NCBI RefSeq assembly: GCF_040448305.1
Contig: NZ_CP148752.1
Location: forward strand, 3,906,001-3,970,000
Direction: 5' to 3'
Length of the DNA: 64,000 nucleotides
DNA from: Pseudomonas fluorescens
GTDB taxonomy: Bacteria; Pseudomonadota; Gammaproteobacteria; Pseudomonadales; Pseudomonadaceae
In this document: positions 25,088 to 33,055 of the stretch, piece after piece
Layout: each line of letters begins with the position of its first letter
Numbering within the stretch: position 1 is the first letter of the stretch
The notes under the pieces: model-generated
What the model was told of the DNA's origin: nothing
What the model saw: only the letters and a program-made list of their open reading frames with translations
Database searches by the model: none
Program-made: the position numbers and the translations under genes

Positions 25088-26440
25088 TCAGAGCACCCCG
25101 GGCACCACCAGGGTCAACCAGGCAACACAGGGTCCCACCAGGGCAACCACCGCGCTGTAGATCAGCAGGCTGCGCAACACTTTTTCTCGCTCCTGCGGGG
25201 GTGTATTGGCAACCACCAGCGCACCATTGGTGGAGAACGGGCTGGTGTCGACGATCGTGGTGGAAATGGCGATAGCCGCGACCACGCCGACCGCACTGAT
25301 GTGGCCCTGGCTCAAAAATGGCACGGCCAGGGGAATGATCACCCCTAGCAACGCCGTGGACGAAGCGAAGGACGAGATAATTGCGGCAGTGAAGCACAGC
25401 AGCAAAGCGACCAGCAGCGGTTCACCCAAGCCGGAGATGCCATGGGCGACATAGTCGATGGTACCGATGGTCTGCATCACTCCGATGTAAGTGATGATCC
25501 CGGTGATCAGCAGAACAGTCGACCAACTGACCTTGTCAATGGCCGCCTTCTGCGCCGCAGGCGCGAACATGGCCAGGACTACCGCGACCGTCATGGCCAC
25601 CAACCCGATATTGAACTTGAACACTAATGCCGAGATCGCCAGGGCCAACAGCCCGACCAGCGTCGACAGCTTGGCCCCGTCCAGGCCGCTGAGGGTCTGT
25701 AGCGGCGCACCGGCACCCGTCAGGTCAGTACGATGATAAGCAGGGGACGCCGGCGTACCGCCGTGGCCAAGAATGGCCAGCGATGCACCAGCAGCATGCA
25801 ACTCGGGACCGGGCAGGACCGCCACCAATGACAGGCGAGCGCTACGTAAACCACCGAAGACTACGAATACCACCATGGCAATCCCCAGGTTGAACAGCAG
25901 GCTGGCGATGAACAGAGTGAACGGTGCATAAGGCAGCCCGGAGGACGCAACGATCTGATTGGTTATGCCACCGAAAATACTCACAGGGGAGAAACTGCCG
26001 CCTTGAGCGCCGTGAATCACCATCAGCCCCATGAGCACCGGGTTGATGCGGTACTGCACGGCGAAGTTGAGAGCAATAGGCGCGAGGATCGCTGCCACCG
26101 CAGGGCTCAGCGCACCGAAACCGGTGAGCAGCGCCGCCACCACGAACATCACCCAGGGTATCCAGGCGACATGGCCACGCACCATCAACACTGCCCGTTC
26201 GATCAGCCAGTCGATGGTGCCGTTGTTCTGGGCGATGCCGAACAAATAGGTGACACCGACCAACGTCAGGAACAGGTCACTGGGAAAGCCGGCGAAGATG
26301 GTCGCCGATGTCATGTCCATTATCACCGAACCGACGATAAAGGCCGCTGCGAACGCCAGCGCGCCCATGTTGATGGGCAACACGCTGGCGATGCCGAAAA
26401 TGACCACTAGCACTAAAATCGACAGAATTTCATTACTCAT
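25088..26440 (-). CDS. MatC/SLC13-type dicarboxylate permease
   Basis: The 450-residue protein is hydrophobic throughout, with about 12 membrane helices and a short polar loop in the middle (residues ~215-255). The N-terminal half (LPINMGALAFAAAFIVGSVI, TLVGVTYLFGIAQNNGTIDW) matches the N-terminal domain of MatC dicarboxylate carriers, and SPVSIFGGITNQIV and TSPFSTNGALVVANT are the symmetric family motifs. The MatC prototype of rhizobia imports malonate. The genes that follow upstream in the same orientation (CoA-transferase, decarboxylase-like hydratase) fit uptake of malonate, methylmalonate or a related diacid. The leader carries an A-rich motif at 26484-26500. Confidence 0.85.
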   Translation of the reverse strand: MSNEILSILVLVVIFGIASVLPINMGALAFAAAFIVGSVIMDMTSATIFAGFPSDLFLTLVGVTYLFGIAQNNGTIDWLIERAVLMVRGHVAWIPWVMFVVAALLTGFGALSPAVAAILAPIALNFAVQYRINPVLMGLMVIHGAQGGSFSPVSIFGGITNQIVASSGLPYAPFTLFIASLLFNLGIAMVVFVVFGGLRSARLSLVAVLPGPELHAAGASLAILGHGGTPASPAYHRTDLTGAGAPLQTLSGLDGAKLSTLVGLLALAISALVFKFNIGLVAMTVAVVLAMFAPAAQKAAIDKVSWSTVLLITGIITYIGVMQTIGTIDYVAHGISGLGEPLLVALLLCFTAAIISSFASSTALLGVIIPLAVPFLSQGHISAVGVVAAIAISTTIVDTSPFSTNGALVVANTPPQEREKVLRSLLIYSAVVALVGPCVAWLTLVVPGVL

Positions 26441-26483
26441 TTCAATCTGACTCCCCGCATTCGGACGGTCCCGCAGGTACCGT

Positions 26484-26500
26484 CCTTGTTGTTATTGTTT
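26484..26500 (-). promoter_or_regulatory. A-rich leader motif upstream of the permease (possible Crc/Hfq site)
   Basis: On the transcript this reads AAACAATAACAACAAGG, 44 bases before the permease start. It matches the AANAANAA pattern recognised by Hfq with Crc in pseudomonads. Confidence 0.45.
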
Positions 26501-26609
26501 CGGGATGTTTAGCAATCGACTCACGTCGGGCCGAGCGTGCCGAAACGAGGAAGCGTGGCTTGCCTGCGAAGTCGGTCGTACGAACACAGAAGCTTTCAAA
26601 TCTGTCGTG

Positions 26610-27404
26610 CTAATTGCCATTAAATGCTGCTGGCCGGCGCTCGGCAAAGGCTGCCAGTCCTTCGCCAAAGTCAGCACTTTCGCAGGCTTGTCGGCGCAGT
26701 TCGGCAATCTGCTCCATCGCCTGCACCGGAATCGGTTGCAGGTCTTCGAGGATACGCAGCTGTTCCTTGACCGCCGCAACGGCCAGCGGCGCCTTGCTGG
26801 CGATGCCGTGTGCCAGTTCCAGCGCGGTCGCTTCCAGCACATCAGTGTCGACCAGTCGGTTGACCAGACCAAACCGTTGCGCCCGCTGCGCATCGAGCTT
26901 CTGTGCAGTGAAAAACATCTCCTTCAACACATGAATCGGCAAATTGTTGAAGAAGCGCAGCAATCCACTGGTGGTGTACGGCAATCCAATGTTCACTGGC
27001 GTCATGGCGAAGCTTGCGCTGTGGTCCGCGACGACCATGTCGCAGCTCATGACCAGATCCACCGCGCCGCCCCACACCGAGCCAGACACCAGGGCAATCA
27101 CCACGCCGGGATAGGCGCGGATGCGGCGCAATACCTGTTCGAGCGGTTTGCCATAGGCAATCGGGTCGCGGTCGTGTTGCAGTTCGCGGATATCGTGGCC
27201 GGCACTCCACACGGATTGGCCGACTTCGCTGCCGAGGATCACCACCGGGATGCGTTGTGACGCCAGGGCGACGAAACTTTCGTCGAGCGCCGTCAGCAGT
27301 TGCGCGCTGAGTGCATTGCGGTGTGTGGGGTTGCTGAAGACCAGCCGCGCGATGCGTTCATCGACCCGGTTGACGATCACGGTTGCGGAAGAGGCTGGAT
27401 TCAT
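26610..27404 (-). CDS. Enoyl-CoA hydratase-family methylmalonyl-CoA decarboxylase-like enzyme
   Basis: The 264-residue protein is a crotonase-fold enzyme that most resembles E. coli methylmalonyl-CoA decarboxylase (ScpB/YgfG), which releases CO2 from (methyl)malonyl-CoA. The residues shown to matter in that enzyme appear conserved: His70 in WSAGHDIREL and Tyr143 in NIGLPYTTSG. SGSVWGGAVDLVMS forms the oxyanion-hole loop and SFAMTPVN is also diagnostic; general hydratases have two glutamates here instead. Its start overlaps the CoA-transferase stop (ATGA). With that transferase and the MatC-like permease it could convert a malonate-type diacid to acetyl- or propionyl-CoA. Function is inferred from family and context. 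Confidence 0.8.
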   Translation of the reverse strand: MNPASSATVIVNRVDERIARLVFSNPTHRNALSAQLLTALDESFVALASQRIPVVILGSEVGQSVWSAGHDIRELQHDRDPIAYGKPLEQVLRRIRAYPGVVIALVSGSVWGGAVDLVMSCDMVVADHSASFAMTPVNIGLPYTTSGLLRFFNNLPIHVLKEMFFTAQKLDAQRAQRFGLVNRLVDTDVLEATALELAHGIASKAPLAVAAVKEQLRILEDLQPIPVQAMEQIAELRRQACESADFGEGLAAFAERRPAAFNGN

Positions 27405-28630
27405 TGTGCGGCTCCTGTCGATTGCGCGCCGGTCATGTCATCGGAGTTCTGGAACACTATTTTAGCGGCGAGCAGTGCGTTGATCGATGCAGCGTCGAAA
27501 CCGGCTTCGCGCAATACTTCGACGGTGTGTTCGCCAAGCAGTGGCGGTGGGCGGCTGACAACGCTGTCAGTCGCGCAGAACACCGGAGTCACTACCTGAC
27601 GCAGTGCACCAAGTGTCGGGTGCGTGAGTGTTTCGGTCAGTTGGCTGTGCAGCACCTGCGGATCGTCGAAGACCTCATCGAGTGTGTTGATCGGGCCGGC
27701 GGGTAATCCTGCGTCGACGAACAGCGAAGTCCACTCGCGTTTACTGCGGGTTTTCAAACGACTTTCCAGAATCTCTCTCAATTCGTCACGACGTTCGACC
27801 CTCGCTTCATTGGTGGCGAAGCGCGGATCGTCCGGCAGCTCGGGCAAATCGAGCAGTATGCACAAACGCCCCCACATGGCCGAGGTGATCGGCGCCAGAT
27901 TGAGCGGGCCATCCTTTGTCTGGAACACGCCGTAAGGTGCAATCACCGAATGGGCGTTGCCGGTGCGGCGCGGCACATCCCCCAGGCTGAGGTAGCGTTG
28001 GCCGTGCACACTCAGCAACCCGACGAGACTGCCCAGCAGCGACGTGCTGACATGTTGGCCGCGCCCGGTGCGCTCGCGCTCGAGCAGCGCGGCCAGCACC
28101 GCTGTCACCAACCACATGCCCGAAGTCAAATCGCCGATGGCGGTGCCGGTGCGTGTCGGGTCGCCATCGACGAAACCGGTCAGGCTCATCAGCCCCGAGT
28201 AGCCTTGGGCGATCTGGTCGAAGCCCGGCCAACTGCTCATCGGCCCGTCGGCGCCAAAGGCGTTAATGCTGCCCATTACCAGTCGCGGATTGCGGGCGCT
28301 GAGCACCTCATAACCGAGGCCCATGCTTTCCAGCGTGCCAGGCTTGAAGTTCTCGATGACGACGTCGGCGTCATCGACCAGCTGCCGGATGGTGGTCAAC
28401 CCTTCGGGATTGCGCAAGTCAATGCACATGCCGCGCTTGTTGCGGTTACACGATAAATAGTAGGTGCTCACGCCCCGGTCGAAGGGACCCCAGGTGCGGC
28501 TCATATCGCCAGTCGGGCCGGGCTCGATCTTGATCACATCGGCACCGAGGTCTGCCAGCACCATGGTGCAGAACGGCCCCGACAGTGCGCGACTCAGGTC
28601 GACGATTTTCACGCCTTGCAAAGCTTGCAT
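27401..28630 (-). CDS. Class III (CaiB/BaiF) acyl-CoA transferase
   Basis: Class III transferases move CoA between carboxylic acids through an aspartyl anhydride. I chose ATG at 28630 because GGAGA stands six bases upstream; an in-frame ATG 12 bases earlier overlaps that site. The 409 residues begin MQALQGVKIVDLSRALSGPF and include the typical ADLGADVIKIEPG, SCNRNKRGMCIDLRNPEG and FDQIAQGYSGLMSLTG. The GTAIGDLTSGMW segment carries the candidate catalytic Asp. It is the first gene of a unit with the decarboxylase-like enzyme and the permease. The expected substrate is the imported dicarboxylate, with succinyl- or acetyl-CoA as donor. Confidence 0.87.
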   Translation of the reverse strand: MQALQGVKIVDLSRALSGPFCTMVLADLGADVIKIEPGPTGDMSRTWGPFDRGVSTYYLSCNRNKRGMCIDLRNPEGLTTIRQLVDDADVVIENFKPGTLESMGLGYEVLSARNPRLVMGSINAFGADGPMSSWPGFDQIAQGYSGLMSLTGFVDGDPTRTGTAIGDLTSGMWLVTAVLAALLERERTGRGQHVSTSLLGSLVGLLSVHGQRYLSLGDVPRRTGNAHSVIAPYGVFQTKDGPLNLAPITSAMWGRLCILLDLPELPDDPRFATNEARVERRDELREILESRLKTRSKREWTSLFVDAGLPAGPINTLDEVFDDPQVLHSQLTETLTHPTLGALRQVVTPVFCATDSVVSRPPPLLGEHTVEVLREAGFDAASINALLAAKIVFQNSDDMTGAQSTGAAQ

Positions 28631-28745
28631 GGGATTCTCCATTGAAGGGTTGAATACGGGCCATTGCGCCAAGGCCTTTGAAGCGCTACTCGCCTTTGAC
28701 GACCGTTAGCGCTTCGTGTTGTGAGACGAGTCTAGGCGCCGTATC

Positions 28746-28764
28746 TCATATCCTTCAAATATGA
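28746..28764. promoter_or_regulatory. Candidate LysR operator between the CoA-transferase and its regulator
   Basis: TCATAT-CCTTCAA-ATATGA is a perfect 6-bp inverted repeat with a 7-bp spacer in the divergent promoter region; it contains ATA-N9-TAT, a LysR-type pattern. It lies 47 bp before the regulator start and about 115 bp before the CoA-transferase start. Confidence 0.55.
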
Positions 28765-28811
28765 TATTTCTCTAAACCCATCGGAAATTCCTATGGCTTA
28801 GGAGGGTACAC

Positions 28812-29756
28812 ATGGACCTGCGCCAGTTGCGGTATTTCATCAAGGTGGTCGAGTGCGCGAACATCACCCGCGCCAGTGAAACGCTGCATATCGCGCAGCC
28901 AGCCATCAGCCAGCAGATGCGCAACCTGGAACAGGACATGGGCATGCAACTGCTCGAGCGCAGCGTGCATGGCGTTGTTCCCACGGCGGCCGGACAAACG
29001 CTTTATCGGCATGCCATCGAACTGCTGCGCCAGGCCGACGGCACCCACGAACTGCTGCGCCAGGACGCCGAATTCCCGCAAGGCAAAGTCTCGGTCGGCA
29101 TGCCGTCGAGTACGGCGCGCATGCTGGCAATTCCGCTCGCGCGCACGATTCGCAGCCGTTATCCGGGCATCAAATTGGAATTGATCGATGCTCCGAGCGC
29201 CGAACTCGGACGTCTGATCACGGTAGGGCGAGTGGCACTGGCGGTGAATGTCGATGCGGTCGAAACCCGGGGCATGGCTTTCCGGCGGCTGTTAACCGAA
29301 ACGCTGTACTTGGTGGCGTGGCCGGAATTTGCATTATCGGATGAACCGGTGTCGATTGAAGCATTGGCGAAGATGCCGCTGGTGCTGCCCTGTGCTCCGA
29401 ACACCATTCGCAGTCGGGTCGAATTTGCACTGCAGGAGGCCGGCCTGAAATGCGAGGTTGAATTCGAAGCCAATTCCACCGACCTGTTGTTCTCAGCCGT
29501 CAAGGCGCAGCTCGGTGTCACGATCCTGCCGTGGGCCGCGGCCCATGTTGAGCTTGTGCAACACAGGCTCAAGCTGGCCAGGATCGATCATCGACTGTTC
29601 AAGCGGGATCTTTCGCTGTGCTGGCATGACACGGTTGTAGAGAGCAATGCCGTGCAAAAGGTCAAGTCGACCATTTTCGAGCTGTTCGAGGAATTCGAGC
29701 GGCAGCCGGGGTGGGCAGATGAACTGGTCAAAGGAAAGAACCTCCAAGACTACTGA
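28812..29756 (+). CDS. LysR-family transcriptional regulator
   Basis: The 314-residue protein has the LysR N-terminal winged helix (RQLRYFIKVVECANITRASE, HIAQPAISQQMRNLEQDMGM) and a periplasmic-binding-protein-like effector domain from about residue 92 on. It resembles the Nac/CbbR branch in the opening MDLRQLRYF. GGAGG stands seven bases before the ATG. It is divergent from the CoA-transferase/decarboxylase/permease genes, the normal arrangement for a LysR activator with its targets, so its effector is probably the imported diacid or its CoA ester. Confidence 0.9.
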   Translation: MDLRQLRYFIKVVECANITRASETLHIAQPAISQQMRNLEQDMGMQLLERSVHGVVPTAAGQTLYRHAIELLRQADGTHELLRQDAEFPQGKVSVGMPSSTARMLAIPLARTIRSRYPGIKLELIDAPSAELGRLITVGRVALAVNVDAVETRGMAFRRLLTETLYLVAWPEFALSDEPVSIEALAKMPLVLPCAPNTIRSRVEFALQEAGLKCEVEFEANSTDLLFSAVKAQLGVTILPWAAAHVELVQHRLKLARIDHRLFKRDLSLCWHDTVVESNAVQKVKSTIFELFEEFERQPGWADELVKGKNLQDY

Positions 29757-29766
29757 CGGGCTGCTT

Positions 29767-29816
29767 TGGGTCGACTGCGGCCCTTCGCGACGGGCAGTTA
29801 TCGGCCAGAAGCAGAC
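29767..29816 (+). repeat. Dispersed hairpin repeat, full copy
   Basis: TGGGTCGACTGCGGCCCTTC, then GCGACGGGCAGTTATCGGCC, then AGAAGCAGAC. It begins 10 bp after the LysR stop. The arms CTGCGGCCC and GGGCAG pair across the TTCGCGAC loop. Confidence 0.8.
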
Positions 29817-29954
29817 ATTAACGCAGCTGGGTTGGTAGTCTCTCGCTCCGACTTTTAACATCTAGGCCAGCGCCCATGATCCAGCTCTCGCAGGTGCAGA
29901 CCATCATCGCTGCCGATCCGGTACGTTGGCGGATACTCCGTCTGGTGCAAGGAT

Positions 29955-30027
29955 AGCAATACGGGGTCAGGTCTTGCCTTTTGCATAATAGCGATGGCAA
30001 AAGACAAGACCTGACCCTGAGGTTTCA
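29955..30027. repeat. 73-bp direct repeat containing a long hairpin, left copy
   Basis: The core 29964-30017 folds into a ~21-bp stem with one mismatch: GGGTCAGGTCTTGCCTTTTG against CAAAAGACAAGACCTGACCC around the loop. The copy at 31039-31111 differs at only two of 73 positions. The GGGTCAGGTCTTG arm resembles hairpins I associate with REP/RAYT elements. The two copies flank the lectin-like gene. Confidence 0.85.
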
Positions 30028-30089
30028 CAGACTTTCTGCACTGATCCGCCGTGCCTAGGAATGCGGCGACCCCGCAGCGGCATCGCCCG

Positions 30090-30749
30090 TCATTCTGCGG
30101 CAAAGCAGTACAGCAGCCCCGCCCCGCCCGAGCCGGCCAGGGCTTCGCTGCTGCAGCCACGCGAGGGGTGCGAGGAGTTCCACGAGCGTGCCGCCGCATC
30201 GTCACGCAGTCCTATTCGGTCATGATGACCGACCTGGGCCGTCCCTTCGCCGCTGCTGGTCCAGTTGCTGCAGGTATGGTCATCGCTGCCGGCGAACGCA
30301 GTTCCGTCCGCCTGCGAGCCGGTGAGGATGTCGTGCATGTTCGGCGTGTCGCCGCGCCCCTTAACCAGTGCCCCGTGTTCGTCCAGGGCCATTTCCTTGG
30401 TCAGTTGGTTGTCGCCGTGCAGTTGCGCGACGTCGCGGGCGATGACGACCCCCTTGGCGTTTTGCCAAGGGCCTTGGCCGATGCGATCACGGGCATTGAC
30501 CGCCCCCGCACCGCCGACGGCACTGGTGCTGAGGTAAGCACGCCAGGTGTGCTGGCCCGCCCCGACGGCGGAGGCCAGCGTCTGGCAGTGCCTATCGGCG
30601 CCGCTCAGACCACCTAGATCGGCGCCCTTGCCCATGCCGAGGCTAGTGACAAAGAAGGTCATGTCCGTTTGCTGGGCCTGACTGGCGAAACTGCAGGCTA
30701 ATGCCAGCAGGGCAGTCGGTAAGGTGAGAGTGAAAGTCGTGATGTGCAT
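30090..30749 (-). CDS. Secreted lectin-like protein
   Basis: The 219-residue product starts with a signal peptide (TLTLPTALLALACSFASQAQ). The mature part has LGGLSGADRHCQTLASAVGA, then HTWRAYLSTSAV, GDTPNMHDILTGSQADGT, CSNWTS and SRGCSSEAL. This conserved pattern of cysteines and tryptophans belongs to a family of secreted proteins with a C-type-lectin/endostatin-like fold, often annotated as lectin. Four cysteines (HCQ, TCSNW, RGCSS, LYCFA) could form two disulfides. Ligand and role are unknown; adhesion or carbohydrate binding is a guess. The gene is alone between two near-identical hairpin repeats. Confidence 0.7.
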   Translation of the reverse strand: MHITTFTLTLPTALLALACSFASQAQQTDMTFFVTSLGMGKGADLGGLSGADRHCQTLASAVGAGQHTWRAYLSTSAVGGAGAVNARDRIGQGPWQNAKGVVIARDVAQLHGDNQLTKEMALDEHGALVKGRGDTPNMHDILTGSQADGTAFAGSDDHTCSNWTSSGEGTAQVGHHDRIGLRDDAAARSWNSSHPSRGCSSEALAGSGGAGLLYCFAAE

Positions 30750-30992
30750 GTACAGTCCTCCTGCGGGAAAACGGCCTCCAAGATGGAATGTGACCGAGAA
30801 ATTGAGCCTAGACGACGCCGGTTACCGACACACAGCCGCGGTTCAACCTTCCGTCCTCATGTATTGCTTGAGTGCGCGGCTCGCAGCTTGGCAGGCGGGC
30901 GTTGGATGCAGGATGCGGTAAGGCTCAATCCGCTTGGGGCGCTCTAGGGGCTTCGACACTTTTTCGACACGGCCCCGGGGAGCCAGAAAGCA

Positions 30993-31026
30993 AAAGCCCC
31001 CGATCTCTTTCGAAATCAGGGGTTTT
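30993..31026 (+). terminator. Rho-independent terminator-like hairpin
   Basis: AAAAGCCCCCGAT pairs with ATCAGGGGTTTT around CTCTTTCGAA, with flanking A and T runs that make it potentially bidirectional. No gene ends immediately before it. Its form is like terminators found after tRNA genes, but no tRNA is visible here. The rest of 30750-31140 shows no gene. Confidence 0.65.
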
Positions 31027-31038
31027 CGTATTTCTCAA

Positions 31039-31111
31039 AGCAATGCGGGGTCAGGTCTTGCCTTTTGCATAATAGTGATGGCAAAAGACAAGACCTGACC
31101 CTGAGGTTTCA
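31039..31111. repeat. 73-bp direct repeat containing a long hairpin, right copy
   Basis: Two differences from the left copy: G for A just before the stem and T for C in the loop. The hairpin core is 31048-31101. About 1.01 kb lies between the two copies, holding the lectin-like gene and the terminator-like hairpin. Confidence 0.85.
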
Positions 31112-31140
31112 AGGTAGCTGTACGGCTTGGAGTAGAGGGT

Positions 31141-31305
31141 GTGGTCGAGGTCGCGGCACCACTCGGCCTAGACGATCTCTTTAACCTTGTCGTCCGACCT
31201 ACGGTGAAGTTCCGGGCAGATAAACGGCAGGTCTATCTGAACCGCCTTCGCTCAAAAAACTGGCTTGCAACCTGGCCGGATCTGAAGGTTCTCCCGATAG
31301 GATGA
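31141..31305 (+). pseudogene. Nucleotidyltransferase-family (NTP_transf_6-like) C-terminal remnant
   Basis: The frame reads PLGLDDLFNLVVRPTVKFRA, then DKRQVYLNRLRSKNWLATWP, then DLKVLPIG and TGA at 31303. This matches the C-terminal end of a small nucleotidyltransferase family in which LDDLF..VVRP and KRWLETWP-like motifs are typical. The N-terminal two thirds are absent: the sequence starts right after the right-hand hairpin repeat, so the break point coincides with the repeat. Confidence 0.7.
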
Positions 31306-31382
31306 AGCGTTTCATCTTCGAAGTTTCATGCCCGTTTCGGATCGTTAGCTGCCATTCCCGAACGTCCGCTTCTGGCCGATTC

Positions 31383-32982
31383 TGTTGAAAACAGTCGGAT
31401 TTTCAGCTCGCCTGAACTCAGGCACGGTCACCTCTGGAGAACTTATTCACCACGTTGCGTGGTTTTTCGGCCCTTCGTTGACCTTTGCTGCTCGGTTATT
31501 GGGTTAATTTGAGGTTTTTTGCTTCGTGCAGACGCACCTATCCCGTGAGCGGTGGCCCTTGAGAGGTAAATTTTGCCAGCCGTCGCAGGTTCTGCACCGC
31601 GGCGGCCAGCGTGAACTCGTCGGTCGCGCCACTCATGCCACGTAGCCGCAAGCGATCCAGTTTCAGGATGCGCTTGAGGTGAGCAAACATCATTTCGACC
31701 TTCTTACGCTCGTGGCGAGAGCGCTGATATGTCGGCGTCGCTGCGATGCGCCGAGCCACATCACGAGCGGCTTCATGGACGCTGCGAGCAATCTTGCGGA
31801 ACGATGTGTTTGGGCAGCACTTGGCTTTCATCGGACAGGCAACGCAGTCGGTCTGCCGGGATCGGAAGATGATGGTGTTGGCTTTGGTGACGTGTGAGCG
31901 CTCGTTCTTGAAGGCTCGCCATTCGCTGCGCAATGCGTTGCCGACCGGGCAGCGGTATTCCTCAGCCTCTTCATCCCAGTGGAAATCGTTGCTCGAAAAA
32001 CTGTCGTTCTTGCGCTCGGTTTTGTCCCACACCGGCACGTGCGGTTCGATGTCTTTTTCCTCCACCATCCAGGCCAGCATCGGCGCGGTGCCGTACGCGG
32101 TATCGCCGATGAGGCGTTCCGGCTTGATGTCGAACTGCGCTTCAACGCGATCGATCATGGTCTTGGTGCTCTCGACCTCGGCCGTGCGATGAGCCGGTGT
32201 GGGTTCCACATCCACGATGACGCCGTGCTCGGTATCGATCAGATAATTCGTGGAATAAGCGTAGAACGCTGGGCCGCCTGGAGCAGCGGTCCAGCGAGCC
32301 TGAGGATCCGTCAGCGATAGTCGCTTCGGTAGCGTTTCGGCCAAAGCCTCTTCATCAAGTGCCTCAAGGTACTCACGCACGGCGCGGGTGCTCAGGGCCG
32401 GATCGCTCCAGTTGACCTGCTCATCGCCCGGTACGCCGCGCTGCCGACTCGCATCCGCTTTGATGATGCTGGCGTCCACGGCAAAGCCTTCGCCCTTGGC
32501 CAGACCTGCGTCCATGCAGCGACGCAGCACTTCATTGAACAACCAGCGAAACAGATCACTGTCCCGAAAACGGCCATGTCGATTCTTGGAAAAGGTCGAG
32601 TGATTGGGGACTTCATCTTCAAGGCTTAACCGGCAGAACCAGCGATACGCCAGGTTCAAATGGGCCTCTTCGCACAACCGCCGCTCTGAGCGAATGCCGT
32701 AGCAATAGCCCACGATCAGCATGCGAATCATCAGTTCGGGATCAATCGACGGACGCCCAATCGGGCTATAGAAATCGGCGAGGTAATGGCGCAGATCGTT
32801 CAGATCGAGACACCGATCAATGCTGCGCAGAAGGTGATTGGCGGGGATGTGATCTTCAAGATTGAACGAGTAAAACAGTCGCTCCTGCCCACTCGATAAC
32901 TGTCCCATCATGCTGCGCGCTTCCCTGCTGGCCAATGCAGAGATTTTGCCGCAGGCCAGACAGGGGAGCTACTTTTTCAACA
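31383..32982. mobile_element. Second IS1182-family insertion sequence (about 1.6 kb)
   Basis: Short terminal inverted repeats TGTTGAAAA (31383-31391) and TTTTCAACA (32974-32982) bound a transposase gene. Outside lie GTCCGCTTCTGGCCGATT on the left and AATCGGCCATCAGCGGTC on the right, opposing arms of the dispersed repeat, so this element also occupies the centre of an inverted repeat pair. The exact ends could shift by a few bases. Confidence 0.75.
31538..32911 (-). CDS. IS1182-family transposase
   Basis: The start at 32911 (MMGQLSSGQERLFYSFNLED) gives 457 residues. The N-terminal DUF772-type domain includes IDPELMIRMLIVGYCYGIRS. The DDE core shows FAVDASIIKADA (Asp), LIGDTAYGT (Asp), and the C-terminal RSRHERKKVEMMFAHLKRIL (Glu). 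A cysteine cluster (CVACPMKAKC) precedes the last block. The reading frame is uninterrupted. It is only distantly similar to the transposase at 9623, so two different insertion sequences of the same family have entered the window. Confidence 0.92.
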   Translation of the reverse strand: MMGQLSSGQERLFYSFNLEDHIPANHLLRSIDRCLDLNDLRHYLADFYSPIGRPSIDPELMIRMLIVGYCYGIRSERRLCEEAHLNLAYRWFCRLSLEDEVPNHSTFSKNRHGRFRDSDLFRWLFNEVLRRCMDAGLAKGEGFAVDASIIKADASRQRGVPGDEQVNWSDPALSTRAVREYLEALDEEALAETLPKRLSLTDPQARWTAAPGGPAFYAYSTNYLIDTEHGVIVDVEPTPAHRTAEVESTKTMIDRVEAQFDIKPERLIGDTAYGTAPMLAWMVEEKDIEPHVPVWDKTERKNDSFSSNDFHWDEEAEEYRCPVGNALRSEWRAFKNERSHVTKANTIIFRSRQTDCVACPMKAKCCPNTSFRKIARSVHEAARDVARRIAATPTYQRSRHERKKVEMMFAHLKRILKLDRLRLRGMSGATDEFTLAAAVQNLRRLAKFTSQGPPLTG

Positions 32983-33055
32983 CAATCGGCCATCAGCGGT
33001 CATTGAGCCGCTGCTTTTTGTCGGTAGTGCAATATCAATGCTGACCGCCTGACTT

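Noticed and set aside
30993..31026. Possible tRNA gene before the terminator-like hairpin
   Set aside because: The hairpin is of the kind that follows tRNA genes, but no cloverleaf or T-loop TTCGA-type sequence in the right spacing is found in the preceding 120 bases.
29955..31111. CRISPR-like array in the 73-bp repeats
   Set aside because: There are only two copies about 1 kb apart, with a gene between them and no regular spacers; no cas gene is present anywhere in the window.
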